Positions 61,300 through 64,000 of a stretch of DNA of 64,000 bases are shown one piece after another. Within the stretch, counting starts at the first letter, position 1; every line of letters starts with the position of its first letter. The stretch is taken from contig NC_135785.1 of assembly GCF_051106095.1 (NCBI RefSeq), forward strand, positions 184,557,045 to 184,621,044, given 5' to 3'. Made by a program: the position numbers and the translations under genes. The notes under the pieces are model-generated. The model was not told where the DNA came from. It worked only from the letters and a program-made list of their open reading frames with translations, and ran no database searches. This stretch comes from Pogona vitticeps (Eukaryota; Chordata; Lepidosauria; Squamata; Agamidae).

Positions 61300-63335
61300 A
61301 ACAATGGAGTAAAAATGGACATTTATTACAACTAAACCGGTGTGATACTTAAGACAGTGTCCACACAGCTTATGTCACAATCACAAAGCTTTTTCAACCA
61401 AGCACATACAAGGCAACAGTTTATACCTTAATGTGGTCTGAATGCAAACAAAAATTGGTTTAAACATTGTTTAAGTGTCAAGATAATTCTGTCATTTCAG
61501 TGTCGAAGAGCCACTCTGTTGTCTATTGAAATTCATTAATCCAGGTCTCTGTCAATGAAATGTACAACAAAGCTATTCCTGTATATTTTATACAAGCATA
61601 ATTATTTTCATAATGCATCTGTTGTGGCCAGGATATGGCATAAAGCAACCATCTTTCAAACACGTGGCACTGTTTTATAGTAAAGCATCTGAATACTTTA
61701 GAACACATTAGTTAAAGCAATTGGATCTGTAGGAGTAGAACTTCACAATAAGCTTATCTTAAAAGTTGAGAAGTGAAAGTGTGCATGTTTTATAATATAT
61801 GCAAGGGAGGTCACACTGGTTTAAAGAGCAAGAGCTCTGTTACTGAGGTTCTCTTAGAACATAATACTAAGCATACAACAAATAGTAAGTTACAGTAAAC
61901 TGAATGGCCAAAATCCTATTGGTCCTGCACAGTCCAAGCAGAAAATCCTGCTGATGAGCATTCCTGGACTGCCAAGCAAGCAGTGTGCTCCTCAGTTTCC
62001 TCAAGTTAGTGGCGCAGCTTATGCAAGGGATGACAAGCAGAAATCAAAAATTTGTGCAACCCTATGCACATAGGTCTTCCCTAACAGGATTTTGACCGAT
62101 ATGGCTTTGTGATACCTATGCAGCCTGATCCTATGCATGCTTTATTTGTAAGTTACTCCTATTTTGTTCTATGGGAATCATTACCAACCAAAATATACAG
62201 TGTTACACAGCCTAAGTGAAATCATGGCAGTGCTTCAAAGGAAATTTCTAGTTTAAGGCTTGATTGTACCAAGTGGAGCAGAGGTGGGCTCCAGTGGCCT
62301 TCTAGATGTGTTAGGACTGCTACTCCTGTAATCCTTTACCATTGGTCATACTGATTTAGTATGTGGAAGGACCCAGTTTTTCACCCAGGTATAAAGATAC
62401 AGAGTTATAACTAAACCTAAGCTTGTGTAAGAGAAAATTAAATTTGATGAGTAACCACAGCTGATCCTAGTAGCTGCTCAGGTTATCATTTAAAAGTACA
62501 CTGTATTATACTGGTAAAAAAGTTAGGTAAAGTTTTACAAGATTCCCTTTTTGTATGTTTCCCTTTGCAATTATGTCACTATCCCAATACTTTTGAACAA
62601 ACATTGTTTTAGACTTCTGAAAATACCAAGTGTACAATCAAGAAAATAAAGTAGTAAAAAAGTTTTTAAAATGAATTTTTATGTGGCTTGTGTTCCCCTT
62701 GTAGGACATTAATCCAGATGTCTGACTGAATTTACAGCCTCAGTAAAATGAAATTCTAGTCATAACCCAGTTGCTAGAAATGAAGCTATCATAACAGGTC
62801 ACAACAGTTTGATTCTATTGACCTTAATAGGATTCTTTGGTATAAATAAAACAGCTGCAAATAATTATTTTCCCACAAATCTTAAGCAGTAACTTAAAGT
62901 GAGATTTACCAAATGCTGACTCCAGTATAATAAAAGTCTTTGGTTACACAAAGCCAAGTTCTATGTTAACACATATCACTTTGTTACAATGTGTAACTTT
63001 TTCTGAATAATTCATAACCTCTAGCATTTGATACATTATGTGATGGCAAAAAAATTAACAAAATATTACTGAAAGTCATGAGTCACTTTAAGTTAATGTG
63101 GCCAAAATCACTGCAAAATCCCTTTTAGTTTTTTTTCCTGGAAAGTTAAAAATTCTGTTCCCTTTTTCAATTTTATAATAAATGGATTTTTTTCTTGTAG
63201 GTCTGAATGAAGTAGCTTAGCAGAACAGTAATACTGACAAATAGCATCAAAACACCATCAGCTAACATTAAATGGAGGCAGTGAACATTTACAGTTATGA
63301 GAAACACCACGCAAGACATCAGGAAAGGAGTAGGT
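61300..63335 (-). other. AP1S2: AP1S2 3' UTR (probable)
   Basis: About 2 kb of AT-rich sequence after the AP1S2 stop on the minus strand. Candidate AATAAA signals on that strand lie at 62141-62146 and 61322-61327. Long 3' UTRs are usual for this gene; the end chosen is an estimate. Confidence 0.55.
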
Positions 63336-63383
63336 TTATGTCAGTCCAATTTCTTCAAGTACACTACGAGGGGTCTCTGCTTC
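63336..63383 (-). CDS. AP1S2: AP1S2, last coding exon (sigma-1B subunit of AP-1)
   Basis: AP1S2 is the small sigma subunit of the clathrin adaptor AP-1, which sorts cargo between the trans-Golgi network and endosomes. Only the terminal coding exon is visible: 48 bp, acceptor CACAG, phase 0, encoding EAETPRSVLEEIGLT and a TAA stop. This is identical to the human AP1S2 C-terminus as I know it, following the ADLLQE residues encoded by the preceding exon, which lies right of the window. The AP1S2 versus AP1S1/AP1S3 choice rests on this tail and on ZRSR2 being the expected neighbour. Confidence 0.93.
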   Translation of the reverse strand, partial: EAETPRSVLEEIGLT

Positions 63384-63689
63384 CTGTGGAAGGAAAATTA
63401 GAGAGTGAACAGATCTTGTGCTCCTGCAGAACCATACATGGTGTATTAATAGGCACGTAATTAAATTTAGGTCAAGTTCTGAACACGCTCTGAGTTCTAA
63501 GCATTTTATAAATATATCCAAGCTGTCCTTTATTCTCTCCAACTCCCTCCTTTATGGATCAACTGGACAGCCAGAACATTATTTCTATTGTGTCAATAAC
63601 ATTTCAGTAACCTAATCATTAAAGTTCTCCAACTGAACTACATTCAGTATCACACAACATTGCCAAAGTTTTTCAGAAGTTGTTATGCA

Positions 63690-63835
63690 CCCTGAAGTTG
63701 GGACTGACTTTTCAAGGTAGGTGAGACATTTATGGAATGCTTTTACCAGTTCCACATCCCCAGTAGAATGAGTGGGGAATTAAATCCAGGCCTCCTGAGT
63801 CCTAATCCATCGCTTTGTCCACTACACCGACGTAG
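63690..63835 (-). repeat. SINE fragment (inverted, decayed) in AP1S2 intron
   Basis: GGGGAATTAAATCCAGGCCT and TTGTCCACTACACC resemble the antisense B box and head of tRNA-derived squamate SINEs. Confidence 0.55.
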
Positions 63836-64000
63836 CAAATGTAAATTTCAATTCCCATGCATTAAAATTGAACCTCGTGTGGAACTTTTAATACTCCAGA
63901 AGGCATGTGGAGAATATCTGATAGCAATCGTAGTGTTAGCCAAAGGTTACATTCTCCTAGCAATCCCATAATCCATTAAAAAGGTAACTTTGGAGTAAAA

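Overview
The window reads as vertebrate nuclear DNA from a squamate reptile, most likely a lizard. It carries four spliced host genes with canonical GT-AG introns. The interspersed repeats are a squamate mixture: an L2-clade LINE with a long open frame, BovB (RTE) LINEs, CR1 3' ends, several tRNA-derived SINE families, hAT and Tigger-like MITEs, and a probable Penelope-like inverted repeat. No species is assigned.

Layout: positions 1-6150 hold the 5' end of ACE2 on the minus strand (coding exons 1 and 2; the rest lies left of the window). Positions 6300-23000 are repeat-rich intergenic DNA: an L2 copy with other repeats inserted in it (8060-10290), a BovB fragment with a nested insertion (10664-11715), an apparently full-length L2-clade LINE with an uninterrupted reading frame (12600-16363), and a cluster of SINEs (16437-20176). 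Positions 23026-38137 hold all six coding exons of CLTRN (collectrin) on the minus strand, encoding 227 residues. Positions 38280-46050 are intergenic and include a 5'-truncated BovB with 551 open codons. Positions 46295-58930 hold complete ZRSR2 on the plus strand, 11 coding exons encoding 459 residues. The final coding exon of AP1S2 (minus strand) is at 63336-63383, with its probable 3' UTR running down to about 61300.

The order ACE2-CLTRN-ZRSR2-AP1S2 and the orientations match human Xp22.2, except that I see no CA5B between CLTRN and ZRSR2. CLTRN and the ACE2 C-terminal region are homologous; in mammals both act at epithelial membranes with amino-acid transporters. Both genes here have near-consensus HNF1 sites 130-200 bp upstream of their start codons, and ACE2 also has a TATA box. 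ZRSR2 has a GC-rich TATA-less promoter with ETS, CACGTG and YY1 motifs. I found no unknown multi-gene system. The points most worth a second look are the shared HNF1 promoter architecture, the open LINE with tandem 5' units, the large inverted repeat in a ZRSR2 intron, and the missing CA5B.
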